NCBI GenBank assembly: GCA_001179505.1
Contig: CDMY01000144.1
Coordinates: 62,001 to 126,000 of the forward strand
From: Vitrella brassicaformis
Lineage: Eukaryota > Sar > Vitrellaceae
DNA length: 64,000 bases
Direction: 5' to 3'
The position numbers and the translations under genes are program-made. Within the stretch, counting starts at the first letter, position 1. Each line of letters begins with the position of its first letter. Below are positions 11,715 through 23,100 of this stretch, piece after piece. A model generated the notes under the pieces. The model made no database searches. It worked only from the letters and a program-made list of their open reading frames with translations, and was not told the DNA's origin.

Positions 11715-13324
11715 TTAATACTTCTGTGCCTTGCTTCTCCTCGCTTCCTCTGCTTCCTCCTCTTGTGCCTCTTCGCTTCTTTGCCTCTTCCCGCTCTCCT
11801 GCAGGAGCTCCGGGGCAAACTCTTCCACCAGGCTGTAGGCATGTGTGTCGTTCAGCTGCCGCACACCAGCCGCGACAAAGAAGAATACGCATGGCTGCGC
11901 GTCGACAGGGAGGCTGTATTCGAGCAGGTCGAGGGACGGGTTTTCCCCATCCCTTCCCTGAGCACCTCTTTGTCTTCAATCGTCACGAGCACCAGACGGG
12001 CTGACTGAATGAAACACATGATCTGTTTGGTGACACACACACCAGGAGAGAGACACACACTTGTACCATCAATCAAGGCAGCTGAGCCCGTACTGAGTCC
12101 ATGTAATGACCTGGTGGGCCGTGCTGCCTGGGGGGTAGCTGCGGTCGATGGTCACTGATGGGGCCAGATGGGGCAGCAGCAGATCGGCTTGGGGGTTTTG
12201 CGGGCCGCCAGCAATCCTCTCTCGCTTCTTCACGCACTCACGAGTCATCTCTTCGACTTCCGGCCAAGCCTTGAGGATGTCGAACACTATGCGCAGCCAG
12301 GGCGGCATCTCCTTCTTCAAGCCGCTCTCCTGCTCTACGGCCTCGACCGTTCTGTTGCGGAGCTGCTCGAGTGTGTCGGCGCCATCATTAATGCCGACTT
12401 TCTTGTAGAGATTTAATTCGGCGGTTGGAAGAATGTCCGCGTTCCTGTCAAAAAGATAGCTGGTCATCTTCTTGCAGCTTGCCCTGCCGTCTTGCTTCGC
12501 CCGAGGGGCATGCTGGAAGCCAAAGGATTGATAGTAGAAGCCTGACATGCACATGCCGACGAATTGAACGGATCGATGTGCATGTCAGAGCCTGTGCATC
12601 ATCTGCGCGTACCTGCTTTTGAGAGCACATACATGTCCTTGATGCTGCTGACGTCAGTAATTGTCACCTCTTTGCAGCCGTAGGCAGGCGAAAACTGGTC
12701 AATCCATGATAGCATTGCGACCATCATGCTGTTGCCAGACAGCTTGTCGGCCTTCTTCAGACTGGACAGAGACACAATAATACATAAAAGGGCTGACAGC
12801 TTGTATTCTCGGTCATGCACATACCCCGCCAAGTAGCAGGTGCGCGGCCCCGACCAGCGTTGGATATCCAAACGGCAATGACCACCTGTCACTTCCAGCC
12901 CCTCCACCTGAAGGAGACGTCTGAGTGTTGTCGTATGGTATTACGTAAGATGGATTGAGCGTCGGTCGCTTCGGAATACATACCAGCTGCAGTGACACCT
13001 TAAGAGTCCCTCTAACACCTCGGAGACGCAAGACTACACCGAGCGTGTCTTTGCCCCTGAGGTTCTCCTGGATGCGCTTCCTGAACGCCTCAGGGACCTT
13101 CACAGAACAACTGCAATCGATGCATTCATTGCAGCGGCCAAGACCAGCACGGGATACCGTCTATCTGTTCTTATCCACCTGATGTCGATTGGCTCCTCAG
13201 GGAGGTCCTCGGGCGGTTGTGAGCAGCTCACCAGATCCCCCACCGCGACACGAGACGAGGAGACTTGTTGACACAGCTGACAGAGGATCAGGGCCATGCA
13301 GAGCGACCAGGTACAGAGAGCCAT
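11715..13324 (-). pseudogene. Decayed copy of the duplicated secreted-protein gene
   Basis: This is the paralogue of the intact gene at 46790-48465. The ATG at 13324 opens a good signal peptide (MALCTWSLCMALILCQLCQQ), and the exon layout matches copy B. Relative to B it lacks an in-frame block of 75 nt (about 25 codons) after PTAELNL and a further 12-nt unit. In the last exon a run of five G in copy B is four G here, near 11955. This shifts the frame after KEVLREGMG and gives a stop at 11852. The homologous original stop would be at 11717-11715. The N-terminal exons stay open, so a truncated secreted product is possible. Confidence 0.65.
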
Positions 13325-13432
13325 CGGGATCCGAATCATCCGATCAACGAGATGGAAGCAATGGGATGAGGACTTCACGGCTGCTCGTCTCTCGCGATAC
13401 GGGAAGGTGGGGGCGTATCCTGGCCGCCCCCA

Positions 13433-13461
13433 CCCTGAAACCCTTAACCCTGAAACCCTAA
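13433..13461 (-). promoter_or_regulatory. Interstitial telomere-like repeat (telo-box) upstream of copy A
   Basis: This is a degenerate array of CCCTGAAA, CCCTTAA, CCCTGAAA and CCCTAA units, about 110 bp before the ATG at 13324. It contains AAACCCTAA, the core of plant telo-box promoter elements and of TTTAGGG telomeres. A shorter version lies upstream of copy B at 46643-46661, so it predates the duplication. Confidence 0.5.
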
Positions 13462-13832
13462 CACCTCTGCAGATCCGCGCGGTTTTGACGAGGACAGGCC
13501 GCCCGGCCAGATCAGGCGGTTGAGAGGCCAGGTAAGAGCCTTCAAAGAGATGCTCTTTGCCACAAAATTGGATCTGTGGCGCAGGGCGTCGGTCTTCGCG
13601 CGCATGCACCTGGGTACACCTGGGCAAGCTACTCAAGACGGCACGCAGCCACGGATACGCCATGTGGCAGCTGGCATTCGCCTGGTGCTACACACGCCCA
13701 TTCGTAGGCCACGCCAGACCACGCCACACACTCGACAGACACTGTTGCTGCTGCTGTGTGTGTGTGTTGGTCGATTGGCTGGGAAGCGGCTGCACCGCCA
13801 TGTGGGAGGCGGGGCGAGGTGAGCGAGCCAAC

Positions 13833-13865
<33 letters not shown>

Positions 13866-13867
<2 letters not shown>

Positions 13868-14495
13868 GCCAGTCAGACAGCCCACCCCTTCAAACCACCC
13901 GCCGCGCCCTTACACTCACACGCCAGAGAGGACGGACACGCACCCCACCCCCTCCCTCCCCCACGCAGACATGCAGTAGCTAGTCGCACGCGCGAGGGCG
14001 ATAGACAAGCGAGAGCGAATCCATCCAGACACATGACTGAATCCAACAATGCACCAAACCCCACACACACCTTCTGCCTGCCTCTCCGTCTCGCCCTATC
14101 TCCCCCGTGTGTATTCGTTGGCCTGGGTGGGTGGATGTGGTGTCCTTCTGCACGACTGGCTGCGTGCTTCTCTGCCTGCCTACCTGCCTGCCTGCCTGCC
14201 AACTCGGAGACATCATAGCGTGAGTAGATGGGGGGGTCTGCGTCCGCCCATGCGTGTGCGCGTGTGCGGGACTTGTGTGTGTGGGTATTAGGCGTGGCCG
14301 ACTGCCGATTGACGTGAATGGCATACACTAGAAGAAAGCCTTCCATTCCAAAACAAGTGTCCGACCACAGACAGATGATTTAAATCATCACAACTCCCTG
14401 ACAGCGCTGGACGCAGAGCAGTTGCGGATCAACGACACAAGTCCACACACAGACTCAGTCAAATGTAGAGAGAGAGGGGGGGCGAGACCGTCCGT
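13866..14495. other. Spacer, no gene seen
   Basis: This lies between the copy A boundary and the 3' end of the histidine kinase gene. It contains cytosine-rich and gcct-repeat simple sequence near 13940 and 14170-14200. I find no supported gene. Confidence 0.45.
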
Positions 14496-17483
14496 CTACT
14501 TGATAATCGTGTATTCTTCAACTAGTTCCCCCAGAGCCTCTTTCGTAAGGGGTTTGCCCTTCACATCTGCTGCACCAGCTTCTCTGTACTGGCTCACGAC
14601 GTCAGCCGTCAGAACGCCTGTGAGGCCTACGATGGGGATCGGTGCACTACCACTGGCCTGCAGGCAAACATGCTGTGTCTCCAATGCTGTGTCTTTGTTG
14701 GTTCAGACCAGCACCTGCAAGAGGGCGGTGATTTCTCGTGTTGCAGTGATTCCGTCCTTGATCGGCATGTTGTCCATGAGGATCAGAGAATACCTTTCAC
14801 CGGCACGGATCCTCTCCACAGCCTGCTCATCTGCACTGATACATGCCACGACTGCTGGTACTGATCTTCGTCGGACTTGCCCACCGTCTGTCGCGAAATG
14901 ATGGGCCAGGCCAAATCGCTTGAGCAAGAACGACATTCCAAACCTGGTCAGACACAAAGGGAGCTGACAGGCGTGCATAGAGCCCCTCGACCTTGTCACC
15001 TGACGGTTTCGTTATCCTCAACAAGCAGCACCCTCTGCAATGCACAGTTGCCACAAGGTGCGGACCATTTGCTCATCGACGCACCGTTCTTCCCACCGCC
15101 GTCAAGTGCTTGGTGTCGGGACTATCTGCGTCTGTCATGGGTGGAGGGAGAGACGATTTCCTGCGTCTTGGTGTGGCAGGATTGGTCACAGAAACTGAAC
15201 ATGCTGCTGCATCCCTGGACCTGAATGAAATCAATCACATGCTCTGTGCAGACGGCAGCTCCAGTGCGATGTCTCTTCAGTGTACTCCTGGTGTCTCGCC
15301 GAATGGCCTGTCATGTCGTCTTCCCACTCCATCTCCCTCTCCGAATCAGCAGCGACCAGAATGTTCTCACTGTGATGACGGCGAGAAGCGGTAGGCGAGC
15401 GGGTGGACGGTGCGGAGGTAGAAGAGTCCCGTCGCTCGACGAATGTGCTGTCGATGCGCTTCTTGTCGGCAGGAGAGAGACTGGAGGTGTGACCTGCGTC
15501 AAATAGCGCTTCAAAGAAGAACTCTGACCCCTGGTCGATACCAGCGGATTTGACACCTACACAAGCCATTCATCGTCGTCACGGACAATCTTACCCTTAA
15601 CCACCACCACACCTTCATCGTCGTCAAGGGTTACAATTGGCTGCTTCTTACCCGTCCTGCCCTCTCTGTGTCGCTCCATGAAGGCTTTGGCGATGGATAA
15701 GCCAAGGCCAGCCCCTCCCCCTCGCTGGAGATCGGCGGGGCGTAGCTGTGAGTATGGCTTAAAGAGCTTGCTGAGGTCACTTTGAGGGACGCCGGCACCG
15801 TCGTCTTGCGCCGATATTCGCAGCCGTGGGCCAACTCCTGGGCACCACTCAAGCATCTGACACTGCACAATGAGTGTTCATAGCCATCAGATTGATGGCG
15901 CTCTCAAGGCCAGCTACCTTCATGGTCACGGTCTTGCCCGGCGGCGTGAACTTTCGAGCATTGCTAAGGAAATTGACAGCAACCTGAGAGCACCAGCGCA
16001 TCCGTGTCTTCTCATTGCCTCCCTCCATGTATCTGTGCGTCTCTGCTGGCCTGTTCTAGCCTTGTTTCGTCTCCAACAATTCCTCCATCCCAGCGATCAT
16101 CAAGCTTAGCGAGCAGTCCAGCGTCAATCCGCATATAAAAGGCGATATTCATCACTTCAAAAGACAGCCGGTGGGTGTCATAAATCATCAGCAGCCATCT
16201 GAAGAGATTGAAAGGCCTTAGATGGAACTCAAATCGGCCCGCCTCCAGTTTCTCCAACGTGAGAGCGCTGAATATCGGAACAGACAATAGATGTGAGGTC
16301 AGATACACAAATGCCGTCTCATCTTTTATACATGTGTACTCATTTGTGATGAGCGTCATCCTGCCCATCTGCTGCCCAATTGTCGCCAGCATTGTGTTAA
16401 GCCCTTCGATCCAAGACACGATGTCTTGTTTGCTGCCGTTCTCCACATCGTCGTGGGTCCGTCCTTCTTTCGCAGATCTGCTCACGGCATCGTGCTGGCT
16501 CTCCCGTGAGGTAGTGCAGAAAGGCAGTTCCTCAGCTTTCAGCCGAGCGATGCACTCGTGCAGAATCAGGGACCCAGCAGTCAGCGGATTTCGCACTGGA
16601 GAGGGAGAAAAGACAAAGCTTGTTTGTATCAGCGTGCCTCGTTTCTTACGTTCGTGTAAGATGTAGGAGACACATGCGTGGTAATTGGCTTCCGTCTCTT
16701 TCTGTTTCGTGTGGGCCCTGTAAAGCTCAAAGTCCCGCTGCTCGCCGAGAACGACGCCACAGAGCACCAGCATGACGCAGAAAAACTGACCGGCGATGCT
16801 TTCGTTCATCCACCCAATCATGTCACCCGTCCATGCGCGACGTGAAGAGATACATAGGTAGCGACCGAAAAGGGATACGAGGATGTCAGCAGTGCAGAAG
16901 AATGCCGCAGACGGCAGCTGCACCCTCACGGCAGAGCAAGAGAGTGCCGAGTGTCGTTGTCTGCCTGCCTCTGTTTTTGAGACACGCTTACGTCGAGACG
17001 CACGAGAAAGCATGCAACAGTCTTGATGAGTATGCTGCAGATCCCCAGAGACGTCAGTGCCTGCTCGTCAAGCTCCATTTGCACACAGAGCACCGTCGCA
17101 AGAGCGCTGACAAGCAGGAAGACCCCGACCACAAGGAAATGAAGACACCGCACCAGCACATCTTCGCTGACTCGATAGCTCAGCCACAATGACGCCCCCA
17201 GAAAAGGCACAGATGGCAGGAGATAGAAGCCCACGTCGGCAAACCAGCTGGGGATGAAAGCCCCGGCAACGAGGGTGAGGAAACGCATCACCAAAGGTAA
17301 GAGGACGAAGAGATAGAGAACGCTTCGGGCGGCAGAGATGTAGATGGCTCTCGTTTGCTCCTCGCGCCACCGAAGGAAGGCGGGATCACGCAACCTCTGC
17401 AGTGATCCGAGGAACTTGAAGGTCTCAATCAGGCCGTTCATCCTTCGATGAAGCTGCGTCTTAAAGCGGCCGAGGGAATTCAT
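14496..17483 (-). CDS. Transmembrane hybrid histidine kinase with receiver domain
   Basis: The ATG at 17483 starts an N-terminus with about five hydrophobic segments (for example SVLYLFVLLPLVMRFLTLVA, FLVVGVFLLVSALATVLCV and QFFCVMLVLCGVVLG). A DHp helix follows with the H-box SYILHELRNPLTAGS, formed across an intron at about 16604-16650. The ATPase domain shows the N-box VNFLSNARKFTPPGKT, the G1 box DDGAGVP, and the G2 box GAGLGLSIAKAF. A Ser-rich linker leads to a C-terminal receiver domain with RVLLVEDNET, the phospho-acceptor Asp in LILMDNMPI, the Thr in VGLTG and the Lys in KGKPLT. All catalytic landmarks of a phosphorelay sensor are present. No known sensor domain is recognised, so the ligand is unknown. 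The gene is head-to-head with the gene at 17794. Confidence 0.88.
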
Positions 17484-17793
17484 CGCAGAGTCGACTCAGA
17501 GATGGAGAAGGTTGTAATGCTGCGAGGGAAGGTACCGAGGAAAAGGTCTCGACCAGGGCAGCTTCCTCGTGTAACGACCACATTCAACTGTGGATAGGAA
17601 AACCTTACGGGAGAAGGAACAGCTCGTCCTAGTAGATGGAATGATGTGATGGCACAAAGTTGACAAGCAAGCGCTGATTTGAAGCCGCAGAGTGGTAAGA
17701 AGAGGCAGCAGGGGTGCATAACTCATCGCTGCTTCCAGATCTCTCATCTGTGTGTCGTGCTGTGTAGTAGTTGGTTCCCCTTCGTTCCTCCCC

Positions 17794-19563
17794 ATGTCGG
17801 CGGACGAATTTATGTTCATCGACGAAGAGCCCTCAATTGGTGTCCGCGACATCCAACCGGAGCAACACAACCACTGGCATGCCGACCGGCAGATGCGACC
17901 ACCGCCTACCCAGCCCTCACTCACGTTGGACAAGGGGCGTGTTCATTTGGAGAAAATTGGAGGACAAGACGCCATTCGGCCTGATCAGTCGACAGAAGAG
18001 CGTCACGCCGTGGACGAAGGAGAGCAGGGGGACAGCGGGAAGGGCGACGACCCTGCGGCGGGCGGGCAGAGGCCTCACGTGGATGGCTCAGTGGTCGACG
18101 GGGAAGACGTGAGCATCGACAAATCCGCCGTCGCCACTCCGCCGTTCGCACTGTCGGATGCCATCGCGAGGTGGAAGTCCACGTTAACGCCCACTCAGGG
18201 CGCAGCCCGGCCCCAGTCCCCCGCCAAAGGGCCTTCCAACGACCCCACGGCCACGCCCACGCCCTCCAAGCACGCGCACGGCCACTCACCAGGTGTGGAT
18301 CAGGACACGGCGGCCGGGCGCTCTTTGGCTGTCGCACCACAGCACGCGTCGTGCCGTGAACGGCCACTCAAACGTCGACTGTCGCCACAGCAGGATGGTG
18401 ATAGCGAGGCTGACGCCTCAGGGAAGGAGGCCAAGAGGGATGGCAGCAGCAAGGTGTGGCTCAAGAGCATAGAAGAGGCCACAGTGGGGTGCTTCGCGTC
18501 TGGCTGTGGTTTGCGGCGTGAGTTGAGGGCTGTGGTGGCGGTGCTGATGCGGGACTACTGGACACATTGCAACAATGTGTTGCGGGTGGAGCCGCAGATA
18601 GCGGGTATGGGTCTGATGCAGCCGGACGAGAGGGAGGCGATGGGCAAGCAGTTGACTGACTTTCGGGAGCAAGGTATATGAAGCTCCACATCACCAGCGA
18701 AACCCACACACGTGATTGACAACCCATGCATGCTGTTTGGTTGCAGGTCGTATGCATCATGTGAATGCACTGGCCGGCGCCCTTTACACCCTCATTCCCC
18801 CACTCCTGGCCAGGCCCGCACTCTTGACGCTCCTCTCCCTCCCCCCCGATGAGCACGCCGAGTGCGTCAAGATCATCGCGGCCGACATACTCGAGAGCCG
18901 GCTGGTGCCTCAGGGGGTCGACACGACACTCACCCGCACAGAGCATTGCGCTGATGCGTTCCGCGAGGGCGTCTTGTCTTCGCGCTTTGTGGTCGAGCGG
19001 GCGACGTTCCTATCGTCCATGCCTCCCTTCGGTGTGTTCGACGTCGACGAGCGGTTGAGGGCGCTGAGAGGCACCGACACACCTGAAGGTGCGAAGGGAC
19101 GGGAGTGGCAATGTCAGTGGAGCGCAGCGACTGCCTTGTTCTCTCTGTGCGTGATGTCTGTTCAGGTGACAGCCGTGCACCCGAGGAGGCCGTTCCAATG
19201 CCACAAGATGACAGCCACCAGCGGTTCAACGAGGCGGCGGAGGCCACATCGCCAGTGGCCACACAAACTGCAGCAGAACTTACCATCCTTCCCCTGCCCT
19301 GCCGGGGGTGGCAGTTTGTCCCCGGCAGCAACAGCAAGGCGACGGGCGACGCGAGCACGACCTGGGACACGTCAACGACTGGCCGGTCTAGCTGGCACTC
19401 GCTCACCGACCCCAGCCCACTCACATCCCAGACGCCCACCAACACAGCCGACCTGGTGGCGACGATCCTCTCGGCCAATCCACCGGGCATTGGGCAGAAT
19501 GCCGGGTGGCCTGGCGAGACCGAGGGGTTGGGGAAGGGGGGGAAGCCGCCATTGCATATGTGA
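17794..19563 (+). CDS. Hypothetical protein, three exons, low-complexity N-terminus
   Basis: The ATG at 17794 begins MSADEFMFIDEEPSIGVRDI. About 200 residues rich in Pro, Asp, Gly and charged residues follow, including a basic ERPLKRRLSPQQ patch that may be nuclear-directing. A helical region comes next (WLKSIEEATVGCFASGCG, ELRAVVAVLMRDYWTHCNN). After an intron at about 18675-18747 there is a folded-looking segment (GRMHHVNALAGALYTLIPPL, CVKIIAADILESRLVP, FREGVLSSRFVVERATFL). A second intron at about 19100-19165 leads to a Thr/Pro/Gly-rich tail ending at 19563. I recognise no family. The start lies 310 bp from the histidine kinase start on the other strand. Confidence 0.65.
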
Positions 19564-20131
19564 GGGCAGAGCGAGGGGGACGGGGAGGGGGGTGGCATAG
19601 ATAGAAGCAGTTGAATCGCTATTATGTGTTTTTCGGTCTGCATCGATTGCTTGTGAAGGTGTTGGTGCGTGTGTGTGTACAGCGAGGACGTCTGGATTCA
19701 AGTAGTGTTTGTGAGGACGGACAGGTGTGCCAACCGGATCGTGTACCCTCCATCCCGCACACCGCAGTGCGATATCCTATTGACTGACGTACAAAGCTGC
19801 ATCTAGGAATCACACGCAGAGTAGCAAGCATAATCACAAGAAGGAAAAAGCGCACGATGCTGGCTGGTCACATGCATCATGAACGACAAACTCTCAGCCG
19901 TGTCCGTTATGTCTGCCCGTTCTACTCTCTCTCCCCTGCCTGCCTCAGTCGTACTCTACTTACGGTGGGTGGGGGCACCTTTCACGACCGTCCATGTTTG
20001 CCGTGCCGCAGGCAAAGCAAATGAGCAAGTCTTCTAGAGACCCGGCTATGCGCACAGCCTCAACAACAATACACACACTTCATTGGACACACACACACTC
20101 CCTCCCCGACGCATCCATGCAGAGCCGCCAA
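19564..20131. other. Convergent intergenic region
   Basis: This is presumed 3' UTR sequence between the gene ending at 19563 (+) and the one ending at 20132 (-). I see no supported gene or structured RNA. Confidence 0.45.
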
Positions 20132-23100
20132 TCATCTTCCATGCGCCAGCCATCCCACGGCGTCATCTGCCGGCTCAGGGGCCACACGAGGGCCTGCAAA
20201 GGGTGGTGGGGGAGGGGCAGGGGGAGGCAGCTTCGGTTTACCTGCAAAGAAGCGCAGATCAATACACATCCTGCCTGCCACGCCATGAGTCCTCCCTCAT
20301 TTACGTACCGAATCCGAACATGGGAGGCGGAGCCGCTGCTTTTGGTGGAGGGGGCGGGGGTGGGGGAGGGGGCGGCGCGGAGAGCTCAGGTGACACAGAA
20401 GCAGGGATGATTTGCACGGCAGGGGGAGGTTTGTCTGTGTGTGAGAGGGCGCGGACACAAAATTAGAAATGACCTTTCTCACCCACCCGATATACCAAAC
20501 GACATGTCTCCATATCTGACTCACCGATTGATGGTCTCTTTGGCGGGGGAGGGGGCGGAGGGGGTGGGGACGGTGGGAAAAGCTCCTCTACGCGACCTGA
20601 TGTGTATGACAACATTTGAATGTTGGGAACGAACCAATAATGTGCAGGTGGGTTTGTTGAACGTTCTGACTGTGTGTCTCCCATCCCACCTGGTGGCAAA
20701 ATTGCCTCTGTGGGCGCCTCAGCAACAGGCGGGCGCTCTTCCAGGAGGTCAGGAGGCGCAGCAAATGGCCTTTCGTCCACTTTGACCTCCTCTGCTGCTG
20801 CGAGGGGTGGCTCTGCAATTCATCGCCGTTGAGATGAGCATCCTGAGACGTCACCGCTTCCTTGTGACTCACCTGGAGCAGCCACTGGAGCCTCTGGTGG
20901 TGCTTCTGTGGTAATAGGTGGCTCCTCTGCCTCTGCTTGTGGTTGTGGTTGTCGCGATGGCGGTGGCGGTGGCGGGGGTGATGGGGTGGGCCGCGCTGAT
21001 GGTGGCTCAGGGGTTGCCATCGCCCATGCCGGAGGGGCCCTTCTGCCCTCCGTGTCTTGGAGACGCTCGGCCTCGTCTTCAGGCGCCTCGGTCGGCTTCT
21101 CTTCTTTCTCGGGTGGTTTCTTCCTCGGCGCAGGTGCGGTGACGAATGGGAGCGGCTTGAGCTGCTCTCTCTCCTCGAGCTGCTCCTCAACCATGGCAAG
21201 GGCGGCGATCAGGTCGGCATCCGCCTCTCTCTCGGGGCCCTCTTCCTCACGCACCGGGATCTCCTGCACAACACACAGACAGAAAGATAGACAGACAGGT
21301 GAGCCACGTGGACACACGTGTGTGCAGTGATGATGCACTGATGTGTTTGTTGTGTTGGCTGTGTGCACGTGTGTCCGTTTGTGCATTACTTGGTAGGCCG
21401 GTACCGGTGAGGTAAAGCTCGATTCCAAAGGCATCCCCGGCGGAGGCGGCAAAGGCGGCGCTGGCACCGACGGAGGGGGCGCCCGGGGGACCGCCAACGC
21501 TGGACGGGGGGCCTCGGTCTCTGAAGCAGTGAGGGAAACATGCACCAAGGAGATGCCCCTCTTTCTGATGAGAAGGCCTATATGCCTACCTTCTTCCTTC
21601 TTCTCTTCCTCGACCGATGGCATCTGCTCGCGTCGCTTGGCGGCTTTCCGTGCCTCTTTTCTTTCTTTTGCCGTCTTGAGAATGGACGCCCGGCGTGAGA
21701 CGCGTCGCTGTGTGAGGAGGTTGAGCGTGGCGAAGTCTGAGATGCGCTGGGTGATCTTGACGGTGGCGAGCTTGAGTTTGGCCTTCTCGGCCTCGACGTC
21801 CCTCTCGCCCGCCAATGCACTGCACGCACTCGTAGAGGAGGAACGATGGCACATGGCGAAGGTGACCTGAGTGCGTACGATTTGTGCCTGCAATATTCAC
21901 CCTGCTTTGATCCTCGGGTTGACGTATCCCCAGTAAAAGATGCAGCAGCCGCTGACGGCCAGCAGCACCGCACTGTACACGGCACGGACAGACAAGGAGC
22001 GAGGAGATATGCAGAGAGACATGAAATTGTTCCTCTCTTGTTGCTTCTCGCTGTCTGGCTGACCCAGCGACAATGAGATAAATCCACCATGGGGTCTCGC
22101 CCCTGCCGCGCACTATGGCAGCCTCAGCCGTACTCGGGGGAACTAACGAGTCGCGGGACGCATCGTCGGGGATCTGTGAGTGAAGACACGGATCGCATAC
22201 ATACAAAGTGCAGGCAGGGAGGCAGTGGCTTGTGGTTGTCACCTGGAAGAGGGCGAATTGTGACAGGTGGCAGATGCGGACGCTATACACCAGGGTTGAG
22301 GGAGACCATGAGTCCCTCTTGAGTCCCTCAGGGCAAGTCAGAAAAGCAGGCTCCCACAACTGCAACGCCGTAACAAGACAGACAAGATGGACGGATGTCT
22401 GTCCACACAGGGTGGTCGTCGCTCGGGCAGCCGTACCTCGTACACTGGTTCGAAATAGAAGAGAAAGGGCACTTGGCGAGACGGCCAGCCTGCAGGAAGG
22501 TGCACGGGGAAGGACAGAGGGTACAGCGCTGTTTTCTTTTGCGTGCGACGTGCTGCCTGACCGAGCGCAGTAAACGTGAATTGGATCGTCAATGGCGCCT
22601 TGAACACCAAATACTCTTGACGATAGATAGCACAGGAGCGATGAGTGGGCGGAAGATCAGTATGGCTGTTGTCCAGACCAACCTGCAGTGGCGCCTGACA
22701 GGTGGAAGTTGATGTCTGAGCAAACCTTGACGGCGTCGTTCGCCTTGCAGGGATTGGGGTCAGCTGCATACACCGATGGACACACGCACGAAGGACATGA
22801 CATGCACCCGTCGGGGATGAGATGGGAGAAAGGCTGGCCTTGCTGACTTACCAGTGCCGTTGACGGATCGCACCTCGATGACGGCGAGGTCGTCAAGCAT
22901 GAACATGTCTGCAGCACATACACAGAGGGATGGATGGGCAGGCGCATTGCTGAGCTTACGCTGTCCACGCGACGACTGACTGAGTGACTGACCTCTCTGT
23001 GTCTGCAGTTCCCACGCCGTCGGCTGCTGGTTGGGGCTGAACAGCGGCGGCAAAGAGATCGAATCATATGTCCTAAGAGAGAGAGAAAAGGGGAGACCGG

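Larger units (their letters stand above)
11235..13865 (-). repeat. Inverted segmental duplication, copy A
   Basis: The segment is similar, in reverse orientation, to 46395-48885. Similarity covers a complete gene plus both flanks, from the CGTCCTCTCGATAGACGTCG region near 11320 to a gaca-repeat boundary near 13830-13865. Copy A carries several deletions relative to copy B, and extra sequence near 13590-13740. The two copies are about 33 kb apart. Boundaries are estimated by eye. Confidence 0.8.

Noticed and set aside
13830-13870. GACA array as a possible CRISPR-like or satellite array
   Set aside because: It is a simple tetranucleotide microsatellite with no spacers, and similar arrays are scattered through the window.
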